Part shown: positions 16,214 through 23,063 of the stretch, piece by piece
How positions within the stretch are numbered: the stretch's first letter is position 1
Layout of the letters: every line of letters starts with the position of its first letter
Program-made: the position numbers and the translations under genes
The notes under the pieces: generated by a model
Database searches by the model: none
Told to the model about the DNA's origin: nothing
Seen by the model: only the letters and a program-made list of their open reading frames with translations
Origin: a virus
IMG/VR virus record: IMGVR_UViG_3300025030_000235
Coordinates: 1-40,411 of that record
Direction: 5' to 3' (one strand)
DNA: 40,411 bases

Positions 16214-16225
16214 CTGCTGCTCCCT

Positions 16226-16468
16226 TCATGTCGGGCACATTCGCCCGATCCACACCCACTCGACACCGAACTCCGCGGCTGCCGCGTCCGACGCCGGCCT
16301 CCGTTCCTCAAGCCGCACCGACACGCCTTCATAGGTGACCAGCACCCCGGACTGCGGCGGCTCCTCGAGGTGCGCGAACAGCATCATCGGGACGTCGACC
16401 AAGTGCGAGCCGTCGACGAGCACGAGCGCGTCGTAGGGACCGCTGCCGCACTCGTCGGAGATGTTCAT
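16226..16468 (-). CDS. Small unknown protein in repressor operon
   Basis: The 80-residue product starts at ATG 16468, overlapping the preceding gene by four bases. It has alternating strands (YDALVLVDGSHLVDVPMMLF, GVLVTYEGVSVRL) that suggest a small alpha/beta or beta domain, and no export signal. I do not recognise it. Its place between an exported protein and another small gene suggests they belong to one cassette. Confidence 0.5.
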   Translation of the reverse strand: MNISDECGSGPYDALVLVDGSHLVDVPMMLFAHLEEPPQSGVLVTYEGVSVRLEERRPASDAAAAEFGVEWVWIGRMCPT

Positions 16469-17271
16469 GGCGATGGCGCCGGGCTAGGTTCTGGTCCCTT
16501 GACCACACGCCCCACTTGGAAGACAAACGTGTACTCGACCTTCCGATCGCCAGCGACGATCGGAAGGAGCACCCGCATGGTCCCATCTGGGGCCAGCGCG
16601 GCGGCGACCTCGGCCTCGGTCTTTCCCTCCAGAATAAAGAGAGCAAGAAGCGGTCGGATCGTCCACTGGCCTGGGACGAAGCGCGAACCCTCGCTCCAGT
16701 GGATGTTGCTGGCGGGAATGACTGCGTCGCTGTGCTTCGTCCCCCGAGGCACGATCGTCGGGGGCAGCGATTTCCCGGTGTCCATGTACTTGACGCCGGT
16801 GTGTATCACGCGGTCGGCTGTACCTTCCAGACCCACGAAAGCCGCCTCATCCCACTGCAGCGCGAGCGTGGACTCGGCCAGATTCTCAACGATGAAGTGG
16901 AGCATCTTGGAGTCCGGCTTCCATGCGATGGCAATCAGCTCATCACCATAGTTGTCCGAGCCGGCGGCAACCCGTTGAAGGTCTCCCCCCACTGGCTGCT
17001 TTTCGACTGCAGCCAGGGAGAGCGTGTTCCACCCCTGCCAGTGTGGCTCCGGCGGCTTCTTGGGCTTCTTGGCTTCCGCGACCGAGACGAGAGCTGCAAG
17101 CCCCGCCGCCGCGATGATCATCCCGCAGCCCATCGCGCGGCCAGCCTTCCGCTGCCGACCGGATTTTGTCAGGGGAATCCCGATCTGTCGTGAGAGCTTC
17201 CCCTTCGCGGCCGAGAGGCCGATCGCACGCTTCCATGAAAACGAGAACCCGTAGGACCGCCCGCGACTCAT
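16465..17271 (-). CDS. Exported or membrane-anchored protein with basic N-terminal extension
   Basis: The 268-residue product has a strong ribosome site, AGGAGG just before ATG 17271. Residues 1-46 are basic (SFSWKRAIGLSAAKG then LTKSGRQRKAGR). Residues 47-68 form a hydrophobic segment ending AEA, like a signal peptide or anchor, with a possible internal start at Met47. The remainder is a beta-rich domain with VIHTGVKYMDTGK and PPTIVPRGTKHSD, a texture seen in secreted or lipoprotein domains; I cannot name the family. It overlaps the LTD gene by four bases. It may act on the cell surface of lysogens, for example in exclusion, but that is inference. Confidence 0.6.
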   Translation of the reverse strand: MSRGRSYGFSFSWKRAIGLSAAKGKLSRQIGIPLTKSGRQRKAGRAMGCGMIIAAAGLAALVSVAEAKKPKKPPEPHWQGWNTLSLAAVEKQPVGGDLQRVAAGSDNYGDELIAIAWKPDSKMLHFIVENLAESTLALQWDEAAFVGLEGTADRVIHTGVKYMDTGKSLPPTIVPRGTKHSDAVIPASNIHWSEGSRFVPGQWTIRPLLALFILEGKTEAEVAAALAPDGTMRVLLPIVAGDRKVEYTFVFQVGRVVKGPEPSPAPSP

Positions 17272-17918
17272 GGCGCCTCCTGATCTGCTTGCGGGAGTCT
17301 ACGCCGCAAGTGGCCGGTCGCGACCCCGTGGCGCCTGTTGCGCGGCACCGGCGGGCCGGCGGTGAAGTCGGCCGCGTTGTCTCCGGTGTCGGTGGCCCCG
17401 GCGCCGAGACGCAGCGCCGCCGCTGTGTTGTTGAGTGTCGGTGCTGCGTGTCCACCTTCTGCGCACGACGCCGCGCCGTACCCGACGAGGTCGGCGATCC
17501 CGCCGCCTGCCGGGCACGAACCGACGAGCTGCACGGCCGACGCCGCGAGCGCCACCCTGCCGGAGATCGCGTTGATAGGGATGTTGCCCTCGGCATCGGG
17601 CACCGGGAGCGCTGGGCCACCCGCGTCGCCGGCATGTTCCGCGATGAGGTAGTACGTCCCCGGGTGCATCGTGCCCGTGAGCGACGTCGACGCCCAGTCG
17701 CCGCTGGTGGGCGGCGCGTACTGCACGGTCCAGCCGTCGAGGTCCACAAGCTCGGGGCCGCGGTTGTAGAGCTCAATGAAGTCGCGGTCGAAGAGACCGC
17801 CGAGGTTGCCGCCGCCGCCGTAGACCTGCGAGATCACGACTTGAGCCTCACCAGTGGTTGCAAGGACGCCGGCGAGAGCAACCCACGCGGCGCAGCTTAT
17901 GATGCACCGTTCGCCCAC
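17268..17918 (-). CDS. Secreted lamin-tail-domain (LTD) protein
   Basis: The 216-residue product begins at GTG 17918 and has a signal peptide (AAWVALAGVLATTGEAQ, likely cleaved after A or Q). The mature start VVISQVYGGGGN, then DFIELYNRGPELVDLDGW, is the recognisable beginning of a lamin tail domain (Ig-like). Later parts include a TYYLIAE strand and a Cys-containing loop, also usual in bacterial LTD proteins. Such domains occur in extracellular proteins. It overlaps the repressor stop by 22 bases, so it is probably co-transcribed with the repressor and made in lysogens. The C-terminal tail is Arg-rich and may be non-domain sequence. Confidence 0.75.
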   Translation of the reverse strand: MGERCIISCAAWVALAGVLATTGEAQVVISQVYGGGGNLGGLFDRDFIELYNRGPELVDLDGWTVQYAPPTSGDWASTSLTGTMHPGTYYLIAEHAGDAGGPALPVPDAEGNIPINAISGRVALAASAVQLVGSCPAGGGIADLVGYGAASCAEGGHAAPTLNNTAAALRLGAGATDTGDNAADFTAGPPVPRNRRHGVATGHLRRRLPQADQEAP

Positions 17919-18613
17919 CAGACCACCCGTCCGACGAGGATCTCCTGCAACGGCCGCCCCTTAAGGTCGATCGCGAAGGGAAGGTGATGCGACTCCGGGT
18001 TGTCTGGCGTGCAGACGAGCTGATCTCCGCGCAGAGAAACGCGCTTCACGGTTACGCCCTCGGCGCCCGGGTCGCGCACCACGAAGATGCGCTTGTTCAT
18101 GGCCGCAGCCCACTTGTTGATCGGCCTCGTGTCGATCGCGATCAGTGCGCCCGGCTGGATCGTGTCGAGCATTGACTCCCCGAAGTGGCCGCCGGCGAGG
18201 TGAGCGAGGTAGAGCTTGTTGTGTGGCACCCCGATGCGATCGAACCATCCGGCGCGGAAGGCGTACCGCTCGCTCGAGAAGCGGTCGAAGGTGAGGAGCG
18301 GGACACCGGCCGCGAGCTTGTCGGCGAGACACGGCAGAGCGACGAAGTCGCTGCCTGCGACCGCCACGTCCTCAGGCTGAGGCGCCTCCGTCAGAGCGAG
18401 AAGGTAATCCGCTGGTAGCTTCAGCTCGCGGCAGATTCGCGCCAGCGTCCACCAATCGGGCTCGGTCTTGTCGCTCATCCACTGGGAGACTGCTGCTTCG
18501 GTGATCCCAAGCTTCTCCGCGAGCTTCCGCTGCGTCATACCCTCGCGACGAACCCACCTCGACAGCCTGTCCAGCACAACTTCTTTCCACGCTTCACGTT
18601 CCGGTGCTGTCAT
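17897..18613 (-). CDS. CI-like repressor (HTH plus S24 peptidase domain)
   Basis: The 238-residue product starts at ATG 18613. Residues about 12-70 are an XRE helix-turn-helix (MTQRKLAEKLGITEAAVSQW). Residues about 90-235 are a LexA/CI-type S24 domain with the catalytic Ser147 (FGESMLD) and Lys190 (VTVKRV). Ala102-Gly103 in KLAAGVP matches the usual self-cleavage site, so SOS-type induction through RecA is plausible. It is divergent from the Cro-like gene with operator-like repeats between them, and heads the minus-strand operon. Role: maintain lysogeny. Confidence 0.9.
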   Translation of the reverse strand: MTAPEREAWKEVVLDRLSRWVRREGMTQRKLAEKLGITEAAVSQWMSDKTEPDWWTLARICRELKLPADYLLALTEAPQPEDVAVAGSDFVALPCLADKLAAGVPLLTFDRFSSERYAFRAGWFDRIGVPHNKLYLAHLAGGHFGESMLDTIQPGALIAIDTRPINKWAAAMNKRIFVVRDPGAEGVTVKRVSLRGDQLVCTPDNPESHHLPFAIDLKGRPLQEILVGRVVWWANGAS

Positions 18614-18693
18614 TAAGCAAACCTTAATTCCGATAAGGGGGGCTTGACAATCACTAAAGCTAGCCGTACATTGCTTAAGAGGTGCTAAAGCCG
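18612..18693. promoter_or_regulatory. Divergent control region of repressor and Cro-like gene
   Basis: A rightward promoter is visible: TTGACA at 18644-18649, 17-bp spacer, TACATT at 18667-18672. Operator-like half-sites are spread across the region: ATTAAG-N5-CTTAAT at 18612-18628, CTAAAGC at 18654-18660, TGCTTAA at 18672-18678 and CTAAAGC at 18685-18691. The leftward repressor promoter is not clear. TTGTCA on the minus strand (18650-18645) is a weak -35 candidate. Confidence 0.65.
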
Positions 18694-18921
18694 ATGGATG
18701 AACTCCGAAAGTTCCTAGCACGACACGGGCTCTCGCAGACGGACCTTGCCGATGCGATCGGCGTAACGAACGCCTTCGTGTCCCTTCTGCTCGCCGGTAA
18801 GAGCGGGGCCTCGCTTTCGACAGCGAAGGACATACTCGGCTTCTGCCGACAGCGCGAGCCGTGGCTCACCTTCGAGCAGCTCTTCGGCGAGTCGGCGCTC
18901 CCACACGTGGCGAACGAGTAG
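18694..18921 (+). CDS. Cro-like HTH protein
   Basis: The 75-residue product is a small helix-turn-helix protein (LSQTDLADAIGVTNAFVSLL) transcribed away from the repressor, as expected of Cro, which turns off the repressor promoter for lytic growth. ATG 18694 is chosen; an in-frame GTG at 18682 is also possible. AAGAGG lies about 11 bases upstream. The rightward promoter with TTGACA sits just before it. Confidence 0.8.
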   Translation: MDELRKFLARHGLSQTDLADAIGVTNAFVSLLLAGKSGASLSTAKDILGFCRQREPWLTFEQLFGESALPHVANE

Positions 18922-18924
18922 CCA

Positions 18925-19200
18925 ATGGCACGCACCCCCGGCCCGTGGCGTGTGGCTGTGACCCTTCCGGGCGAGTGCAACCTCGGCGACGGCCTCTACA
19001 TCGTGGATGCCGCCGGCGACCCTGCGGCGTTTGCGTCGTCGGGCAATCGCGAGGATGCCCTCCTGATCGCCGCCGCCCCTGATCTCCTCGACGCCTGTCT
19101 CTCGGCGCTCGGGACGCTGCACGGTCGGAAGGAGACCATCTGTGTCGTCGTCAGCCTGGAGCTGAAAGCGGCGATCGCAAAAACCAGAGGGGAGGTGTAG
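18925..19200 (+). CDS. Small early phage protein, unknown
   Basis: This 91-residue protein carries NREDALLIAAAPDLLDACLSAL, close to the LIAAAPDLL signature of a very common short phage protein family of unknown function. It starts three bases after the Cro-like gene's stop. No domain with a known activity is visible. Confidence 0.6.
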   Translation: MARTPGPWRVAVTLPGECNLGDGLYIVDAAGDPAAFASSGNREDALLIAAAPDLLDACLSALGTLHGRKETICVVVSLELKAAIAKTRGEV

Positions 19201-19203
19201 CCA

Positions 19204-19413
19204 ATGGGCCGCACCTACTCCGCCCGCCGTCAGTCCGACATCCGCCACCGCCTGGACACCGCACTCCGCCAGATGCAGGAGCGCGCCGACGCGCCGACGC
19301 CGGCGGCGCCTGAGCCGCCGGGCGTCCGGGTCCTCGCCGGCGAGCTGGCCCCGCTCGACGGCCGCCACGCGATGGACGTGGCGGCGGCTGTGGCGGTCAG
19401 GGAGCGGCGGTGA
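19204..19413 (+). CDS. Small unknown early protein
   Basis: The 69-residue product starts at ATG 19204, with GGGGAGG just upstream. It is basic at the N-terminus (RTYSARRQSDIRHRL), then Pro/Ala-rich. I do not recognise it. Its TGA overlaps the start of the next gene, so it belongs to the early operon. Confidence 0.5.
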   Translation: MGRTYSARRQSDIRHRLDTALRQMQERADAPTPAAPEPPGVRVLAGELAPLDGRHAMDVAAAVAVRERR

Positions 19414-19973
19414 TGGCCGTGGCACGGATTGATTCTCGGCCCCGCTACCGCGGGGCACAAGTGCCACTGCCGCCCATGGCGGCCCTGACGCGCGACCAGA
19501 TCGCACAGCGCCGCGCCGAGCTCGAGGAGCACGCTCCTGAGGCGATTGATCTCGCCGCCCGGGTGCTCGCCCGGATGCACGAGGAGCTGTCCGGGAGTCT
19601 CTCGGCGCTCTCTGGCGATCGCACCCCACGGTACCGCCGCGGCCAGCTCGGCGGTGAGCACAGCCTGCCGCTCGAGGACCTGGTGCTCCTGGCGCTGCGG
19701 GCACCGGCGGCGGTGGCCACGGGACTCGGTGTGCTCCTGCAGGCGATCGACTATCGGCTCGAGCCGCTCGCCGGCGACGTCGCCGGCGTCGGCTCCGAAG
19801 GGGCGGACGTCGCGCGCTCGGCGGGCCGGCTCACCGCGGCTGTGATCGCTGCGGTGGAAGATGGCGAGCTTTCGGTCGAGGAGGCGGAGCGGCTCGACGC
19901 CGAGCTCGTCGAGCACAAGCGCGAGCTCGCGGAGCTCGAGGCAGCCGTCGAGAAAGCGAGGAGACCGCGGTGA
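19413..19973 (+). CDS. Possible CII-like regulator
   Basis: The 186-residue product begins at ATG 19413, on the heels of the previous stop. The middle section (EHSLPLEDLVLLALRAPAAV) and the helical C-terminus (GELSVEEAERLDAELV) resemble the C-terminal half of Phage_CP76/CII-type regulators, which act early in the lysis-lysogeny decision. The N-terminal helix-turn-helix is not clear. It stops where the next GTG starts. Weak call; it may simply be an unknown early protein. Confidence 0.35.
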   Translation: MAVARIDSRPRYRGAQVPLPPMAALTRDQIAQRRAELEEHAPEAIDLAARVLARMHEELSGSLSALSGDRTPRYRRGQLGGEHSLPLEDLVLLALRAPAAVATGLGVLLQAIDYRLEPLAGDVAGVGSEGADVARSAGRLTAAVIAAVEDGELSVEEAERLDAELVEHKRELAELEAAVEKARRPR

Positions 19974-20968
19974 GCGCCGAGACCGCCACCCTCGCGGCCG
20001 TGCTCCGGGTCGAGCAGCAGCTCGGGCGGCTCGAGCGCCAGCTCGACGCGGTGGTCGCCGCGCGCGACCCCTGGCCGGACAGGCTCACGACGTCGCAGGC
20101 CATGGTCTACGCGCGCTGCTCGCGGCGGACGCTGTATCGGTGGCTCGCGGAGGGCCGGTTGTCGGACCTCGGCTCACCGCGCCGGTGGCTCCGCGGGGAA
20201 CTCGACAGGTGTGCCGCCGGCGATCGGCCGGCTCTGGGCGCTGCCCTGCGGCGGCATCTCTCGTCGCCCGACGAGGGGATTGAGCCGCGTCGCCAGTGCC
20301 CTCTCCTACCCCCGCCCGCGGCTCCGGGTCCGAGCCGCCTAGCGCTATCCACCCCGGGCGCCGATCCCGCCCGCAACACGGTCGCGAGGACGGAGTGCGG
20401 CGCCGGGTCGGCGGCGCCGGAAGTACCGAATGTCATTGCGGGCGCGGCACCGGCACGGCCGCCCGCGGCCCGTTCGTCCATGCGCAGGGCGGCGCTTCCG
20501 CCCAACCGCGACGAGGGAGAGGAGGGCGAGCGTGAAGCGCGCGTGACCTGTACTTCTGTCGCGAGTGACACACCGATACCGCCGGGGGTGGCCCCGGACG
20601 AAGCGGGTGCGCCCGTCCGCCCGCGGGGGAGGACCTCACTGGTAGGCGGGCACCTTGTGGGCGCTGAACACGGCGTGACCGGAGGCGCCGTGGCCTCATC
20701 CGTGCGAGCGGGACGGCGGACGCGGCATCCGCGGTGCGAGCCCGCGGCGGCGAGAGCTGTCCGTACGCCTGCCAGTGCAACTCTGGCCAGCGCCCAACCC
20801 TTAACAGGAGGCCGCTATGTGCAGGCAGCGACGGCGGAGGACTCGCATCCCACAGTGCGACCGCTGCGACGGCCGCACACGGGAGCCGGGACGGTGTCAG
20901 GAATGCCGGAGCTGTCAACTGTGGGCGCTCGTGCTCCTCATGGAGCGGCGCCCGGAGAGGAGAGCTAG
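19970..20968 (+). CDS. HTH protein (MerR/AlpA-type) with dubious long C-terminal tail
   Basis: The first 100 or so residues hold a coiled-coil and a helix-turn-helix (LTTSQAMVYARCSRRTLYRWLAEG) of the HTH_17/excisionase kind, with GTG start at 19970. After about residue 105 the frame stays open for another 230 codons, but the translation is Pro/Ala/Arg-rich and low complexity, and it contains the ribosome site and most of another small gene at 20817. The tail may be an artefact of high G+C, and the gene may really end or be disrupted near 20280. Function of the HTH part: DNA-binding, perhaps directional or regulatory. Confidence 0.4.
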   Translation: MSAETATLAAVLRVEQQLGRLERQLDAVVAARDPWPDRLTTSQAMVYARCSRRTLYRWLAEGRLSDLGSPRRWLRGELDRCAAGDRPALGAALRRHLSSPDEGIEPRRQCPLLPPPAAPGPSRLALSTPGADPARNTVARTECGAGSAAPEVPNVIAGAAPARPPAARSSMRRAALPPNRDEGEEGEREARVTCTSVASDTPIPPGVAPDEAGAPVRPRGRTSLVGGHLVGAEHGVTGGAVASSVRAGRRTRHPRCEPAAARAVRTPASATLASAQPLTGGRYVQAATAEDSHPTVRPLRRPHTGAGTVSGMPELSTVGARAPHGAAPGEES

Positions 20969-20972
20969 GTGA
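20817..20972 (+). CDS. 51-residue Cys-rich zinc-finger-like protein
   Basis: This small gene has a good ribosome site, CAGGAGG six to twelve bases before ATG 20817. The product carries CDRC and CQEC-x2-C motifs in a very basic protein, so a zinc-binding DNA- or RNA-binding role is plausible. It overlaps the HTH gene's doubtful tail in another frame and its stop overlaps the start of the HNH gene (GTG 20969). I do not recognise a family. Confidence 0.5.
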   Translation: MCRQRRRRTRIPQCDRCDGRTREPGRCQECRSCQLWALVLLMERRPERRAR

Positions 20973-21457
20973 AGACGATCCCCCTCACCAGGGGCCTTGT
21001 CGCGATCGTCGACGACGAGGACTTTGATCGACTGAGGGTGTACAGGTGGCATGCCGCAGTCTCGCAGAAAAACCGAACCGCCTACGCAAGGCGCAACGAA
21101 GGGACTCGCAAGATCCATATGCATCGGGTGATTTTGCAAGCTCCCCCCTCAACCCTGGTCGATCACGTGAACAGCAACGGGCTTGACAACACCAGGGGCA
21201 ATCTTCGGCTCTGTACTCGCGCAGAGAACTGTCGTCACTGCCGGAAATCGGTGCGCCCAAAGTTGAGTAGGTTCAAAGGCATCACTTGGAACAAGGCTGC
21301 AGGTAAGTTCCAAGCCACGATCCGATTGAACCGCGTATCCCACTACCTGGGTCTCTTTACGAGCGAGTTGGCTGCAGCTCAAGCGTACGACGCTGCCGCA
21401 CGACAGCTCCACATGACGTTTGCTCTGACCAACTTCGGAGAGGGGGAAAGCAAGTGA
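20969..21457 (+). CDS. HNH homing endonuclease with AP2 domain
   Basis: The 162-residue protein starts at GTG 20969. The HNH core runs through HMHRVILQ, DHVNSNGLDN and NLRLCTRAEN, with the His and Asn residues in place. The C-terminal part (FKGITWNKAAGKFQ, YLGLFTSELAAAQAYD) is an AP2 DNA-binding domain, a frequent partner of phage HNH nucleases. Base composition is visibly lower in G+C than the neighbours, which suggests horizontal insertion. It probably nicks or cuts a related phage's DNA to spread itself. Confidence 0.9.
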   Translation: MKTIPLTRGLVAIVDDEDFDRLRVYRWHAAVSQKNRTAYARRNEGTRKIHMHRVILQAPPSTLVDHVNSNGLDNTRGNLRLCTRAENCRHCRKSVRPKLSRFKGITWNKAAGKFQATIRLNRVSHYLGLFTSELAAAQAYDAAARQLHMTFALTNFGEGESK

Positions 21458-21753
21458 ACAGCAAGAAAGCAATCGGCCGCGCGACGTTGGAGCGCCTCGC
21501 GGCCATCACGACAACCCTGCTGCGATACAGCATGGCGCCCTGGCAGCGCGCTGTCAAGGCGCTGCGCAGCTCGGTCGACATCGAGGCCATCAGCCGCTGC
21601 TCGCGGTGTCACCGCGATCTCGCCGGCGACTACCTGATCTGGCTCGAGCGCGTCTGGTGTATCGACTGCTTCGACCGAGCGCGCGGCGGAACGGTGGTCC
21701 GTTCGGAGCCGCTGCTCGACGTCCGGGCGAACGAGCTCGGGCTACGCAACTGA
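21454..21753 (+). CDS. Small zinc-ribbon-like protein
   Basis: The 99-residue product starts at GTG 21454, overlapping the HNH stop. Its C-terminal half has CSRC and CIDC pairs about 22 residues apart, with a Trp-Cys hydrophobic core between them. This suggests a zinc-ribbon or LIM-like fold. The N-terminal part is helical. No named family is recognised. Confidence 0.5.
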   Translation: MNSKKAIGRATLERLAAITTTLLRYSMAPWQRAVKALRSSVDIEAISRCSRCHRDLAGDYLIWLERVWCIDCFDRARGGTVVRSEPLLDVRANELGLRN

Positions 21754-21762
21754 GGAGGCCAA

Positions 21763-22902
21763 ATGTCCGCACAACCGAAGTCCGCTATCACACCGGCCGC
21801 CAGCGCGATCGCTGCGCCGGTCGGTCCGATCGCAACCGCTCTGCAGAGCGCCGGCGTGCTCGACGCCGTCACCCAGGGTAAGGCGCATCTCGTCTCGCCG
21901 ATCGTGGCGATCGATTCGCTCAGCGAGATGACCCGCATGTCGGTGCGCATGGTGCGCGTCGACAGGGCGCGCGAGACATACCCGATCACCGGTGGCAAAC
22001 TCGGCCTCCTGAAGGTCGCTCTCGACAAGATCGCGGGCGCCGCACAGGTCGACTGGGTGTACTCCGGCCAGGTCGACGACTGGAATGACCCCCACCACGT
22101 GAAGTACCACGCGATCGGCGTCGTCACGAACCCCGACGGCACCAAGCGCCGGTTGCCTGGGACGAAGGTGCTCGACCTGCGCAAGGTCGAGGGCCACATC
22201 GGCGAGGATGCCGCAGGGATGAGCGATCGCGAGTTGGCGATGGCGCGCAAGCACATCCACGCGCTCGCCGAGAGCAAGGCGAAAAACCGAGCGATCCGCT
22301 CGCTCGGCATCCCCCAGGCGATGACACCGGCGGACGCTGAGCTGCCGTGGGTGGTCGTGACGTTGGTCCCAAACTCGGACCATCCGGCGATCCGCGAGGC
22401 GATGGTGGCGAGCCTCGTGCCGACGCAGGCGCTCCTCTACGGCCACCGTGTACAGCCGCCAGCGCTCCCCAACCCCTCCGAGATCGAAGCCGGCGAGGAG
22501 CGGCCTGACGCCCTCGACGTCTCGGACATGGTGGAGGCCGCGGAGCCGCCAGCGGCCATCGCCGGCACGCCGGCCGATCCCGCGATCGCCGGACAGCGCG
22601 ACCTGCCGCTCGAGCCGCCGGTGGCGGCCACCGAGGCCGATCCCTGGGACACCCCGGCGCTCTGCCCGTTGCCGGTGAGCGAAGAGTTGCTCGCCCGCGT
22701 GCCCGTGGCCGACGAGCGACGGATGAAGTACCTGTGCGCCGTGAACAGGATCTACGCCGACCTGGTGGCCCGCCGCGGCGCGCAGGAGGCGCAGGCGATC
22801 GCCGCGAAGGTGGTGGCGGGATTCGACCCGTTCGGCGCGTCACTCGACGACGTGGCGCGCGTGGGCGCGGCGTTGCGGGCGGAGCTGGGGGGTGCCAAGT
22901 GA
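21763..22902 (+). CDS. Possible phage recombination or replication protein
   Basis: The 379-residue product starts at ATG 21763 after GAGG. The N-terminal half is ordered and includes ESKAKNRAIRSLGIPQ, a pattern seen in phage single-strand annealing or replication-linked proteins. A Pro/Ala-rich linker (about residues 240-300) and a C-terminal helical part follow. It is two genes upstream of the SbcD nuclease, which fits a recombination role as a ssDNA-binding or annealing partner. I cannot assign it to RecT, ERF or Rad52 with certainty. Confidence 0.4.
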   Translation: MSAQPKSAITPAASAIAAPVGPIATALQSAGVLDAVTQGKAHLVSPIVAIDSLSEMTRMSVRMVRVDRARETYPITGGKLGLLKVALDKIAGAAQVDWVYSGQVDDWNDPHHVKYHAIGVVTNPDGTKRRLPGTKVLDLRKVEGHIGEDAAGMSDRELAMARKHIHALAESKAKNRAIRSLGIPQAMTPADAELPWVVVTLVPNSDHPAIREAMVASLVPTQALLYGHRVQPPALPNPSEIEAGEERPDALDVSDMVEAAEPPAAIAGTPADPAIAGQRDLPLEPPVAATEADPWDTPALCPLPVSEELLARVPVADERRMKYLCAVNRIYADLVARRGAQEAQAIAAKVVAGFDPFGASLDDVARVGAALRAELGGAK

Positions 22903-23063
22903 GATACGTCATCTCCGGTTCCAAGACAATCAGCGCCGAGCAGGCTATCGGCGCCGAGTCGGCGGCGGCGGCTATCGCGGAATTCGAGCGAGTCAATGGC
23001 ATCCCCGCGGAGGACGGCGTCGTCACGCACATTGACGAGTGCCCAGTGGGGGGTGGGCAGTGA
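22899..23063 (+). CDS. Small unknown protein, 54 residues
   Basis: This short gene starts at GTG 22899, overlapping the previous stop, and ends overlapping the SbcD start. The product (MRYVISGSKTISAEQAIGAE start) looks like a small alpha/beta fold with one Cys. No function recognised. Confidence 0.45.
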   Translation: MRYVISGSKTISAEQAIGAESAAAAIAEFERVNGIPAEDGVVTHIDECPVGGGQ

